In this document: positions 63,276 to 64,000 of the stretch, piece after piece
Numbering within the stretch: the first letter of the stretch is position 1
How the letters are laid out: every line of letters starts with the position of its first letter
Assembly (NCBI RefSeq): GCF_009834785.1
Contig: NZ_WUYX01000038.1
Coordinates: forward strand, 64,947-128,946
DNA from: Natronorubrum halalkaliphilum
Lineage (GTDB): Archaea > Halobacteriota > Halobacteria > Halobacteriales > Natrialbaceae
Direction: 5' to 3'
DNA: 64,000 nucleotides
The notes under the pieces: model-generated
Database searches by the model: none
The model's input: only the letters and a program-made list of their open reading frames with translations
Told to the model about the DNA's origin: nothing
Position numbers and translations under genes: made by a program

Positions 63276-64000
63276 ATGGCAGCCCAGATTCGGGTGCTGA
63301 TCGTCGCCGACGAGTTCGATGCCCTCGACCTGACGGAGTCGATCGGCAGCGACGATCAGTTCGAAGCGTCCACGACGTCCACCGCTCGCGATGCACTCGA
63401 CCGACTGGCTGAGGACCGCATCGACTGTCTCGTTTCGGCGTACCGACTCCCCGAAGGGGACGGCCTCGAGTTACTTTCGACGGTCCGCGAGCAGTATCCC
63501 GACCTCCCGTTCCTGCTCGTTACCGACGACGGCTCGGAGGCCGTCGCGAGCGAAGCGATCTCACTCGGCGTGACGGACTATCTGCGAGCGACCGAGGGGT
63601 CGGCGCTGGCGAGTCGGATAACGGACGCCGTCTCCGAACATCGGGCCCGGGAGCAACGCCGGGACGATAGCAATCTGCTGGACGAACTCTTCGACCAGAT
63701 CCCGATTCACCTGTTCGTCAAAGATACGGCGGGCCGACACGCTCGCGTGAGCACGCATCTTATCGACGAGATCGAACACGACACGAACAGACTCACCGTC
63801 GACGCGTTCACTCGATCGGAGATCATCGGCAACACCGACGTCGATATCGCCGACGGTGTGCACGAGCGAGAGGCCTACGCCGACGATATGCGCGTGATCG
63901 AAACCGGCGAGCCGATCCGCAACAAGGAGGAATACAGCCCCCTGGCCGACGAATGGAACCTGACATCGAAGGTGCCGTGGTACGACGAGGACGGCGACAT
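63276..64000 (+). CDS. Receiver-PAS signalling protein, N-terminal part (runs off window)
   Basis: The visible 241 residues hold a receiver-like domain (1-120: RVLIVADEFDALDLTES, CLVSAYRLPEGDGLELL, FLLVTDDGSEAVASEA, DYLRATEG) and the start of a PAS domain (LLDELFDQIPIHLFVKDTAG). The phosphoacceptor Asp at the end of beta-3 (expected in VSDYxLP) is Ala and the beta-5 Lys is Arg, so phosphorylation is unlikely. In haloarchaea such proteins continue into further PAS/GAF and histidine kinase or HTH output domains, which lie outside the window. Confidence 0.85.
   Translation, partial: MAAQIRVLIVADEFDALDLTESIGSDDQFEASTTSTARDALDRLAEDRIDCLVSAYRLPEGDGLELLSTVREQYPDLPFLLVTDDGSEAVASEAISLGVTDYLRATEGSALASRITDAVSEHRAREQRRDDSNLLDELFDQIPIHLFVKDTAGRHARVSTHLIDEIEHDTNRLTVDAFTRSEIIGNTDVDIADGVHEREAYADDMRVIETGEPIRNKEEYSPLADEWNLTSKVPWYDEDGD

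Overview
This window is chromosomal DNA of a haloarchaeon (class Halobacteria). Evidence: very high GC with GC-ending codons, acidic proteins, Tat (twin-arginine) signal peptides on most exported proteins, many leaderless promoters with a TATA-like box about 25-30 nt before the start codon, and archaeal marker genes (RadA, prefoldin alpha, aIF6, L31e, L39e, L18a/LX, NMD3, FtsY, HtpX). Gene content and the many haloarchaea-only DUF families suggest a Natrialbales-type organism, but genus cannot be decided here. About 60 protein genes, one tRNA-like gene and no rRNA, CRISPR array or intact insertion sequence were seen. Layout. 1-6.6 kb: 3' part of a cytochrome P450, a hypothetical gene, an overlapping pair coding for a plant-type siroheme nitrite/sulfite reductase and a ferredoxin/F420-type beta subunit, a divergent Lrp regulator and a Tat lipoprotein. 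6.8-11.6 kb: translation and secretion genes (ftsY, pfdA, rpl18a; eif6, rpl31e, rpl39e), separated by a membrane protein and an ASCH protein. 11.9-18.8 kb: exported metalloprotease, thpR, FAD oxidoreductase, TPR protein, DUF424 protein and an ABC transporter. 19.2-25.2 kb: sufS and sufU for Fe-S assembly, an amidohydrolase, an HD hydrolase, a HalOD1 protein and radA. 25.5-32.1 kb: beta-propeller protein, pspAB, receiver-like protein, htpX, nmd3 and a Trm5/Taw2-like methyltransferase. 32.2-46.6 kb: XPD/DinG-like helicase, tRNA-like gene, YkgJ protein, DUF5784, alcohol dehydrogenase, variant cupredoxin, PHP phosphoesterase, zinc ferredoxin, PhnP-like hydrolase, TrmB regulator and MFS transporter. 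46.7-55.7 kb: asparaginase, ALDH-SDR pair, hemB, an Amt-PII fusion and hemL. 55.8-64 kb: membrane protein, histidine kinase, DUF5789, two DUF892 proteins, a gamma-glutamylcysteine ligase-like enzyme, a His-rich membrane protein, DUF6789 and the start of a receiver/PAS sensor. Functional themes are nitrogen/sulfur assimilation (siroheme reductase, Amt-PII, asparaginase), tetrapyrrole synthesis (hemB, hemL; siroheme needs this pathway), Fe-S biogenesis and thiol metabolism. The most unusual features are two families of about 80-110 bp palindromic repeats whose tips overlap or abut gene stop codons (one copy carries a nested palindromic insertion), a tRNA-like gene with a malformed anticodon arm, a two-gene version of an F420-linked siroheme reductase, an upstream ORF coupled to the Amt-PII fusion, a four-cysteine insert in HemL, and receiver domains without the phosphorylatable Asp.
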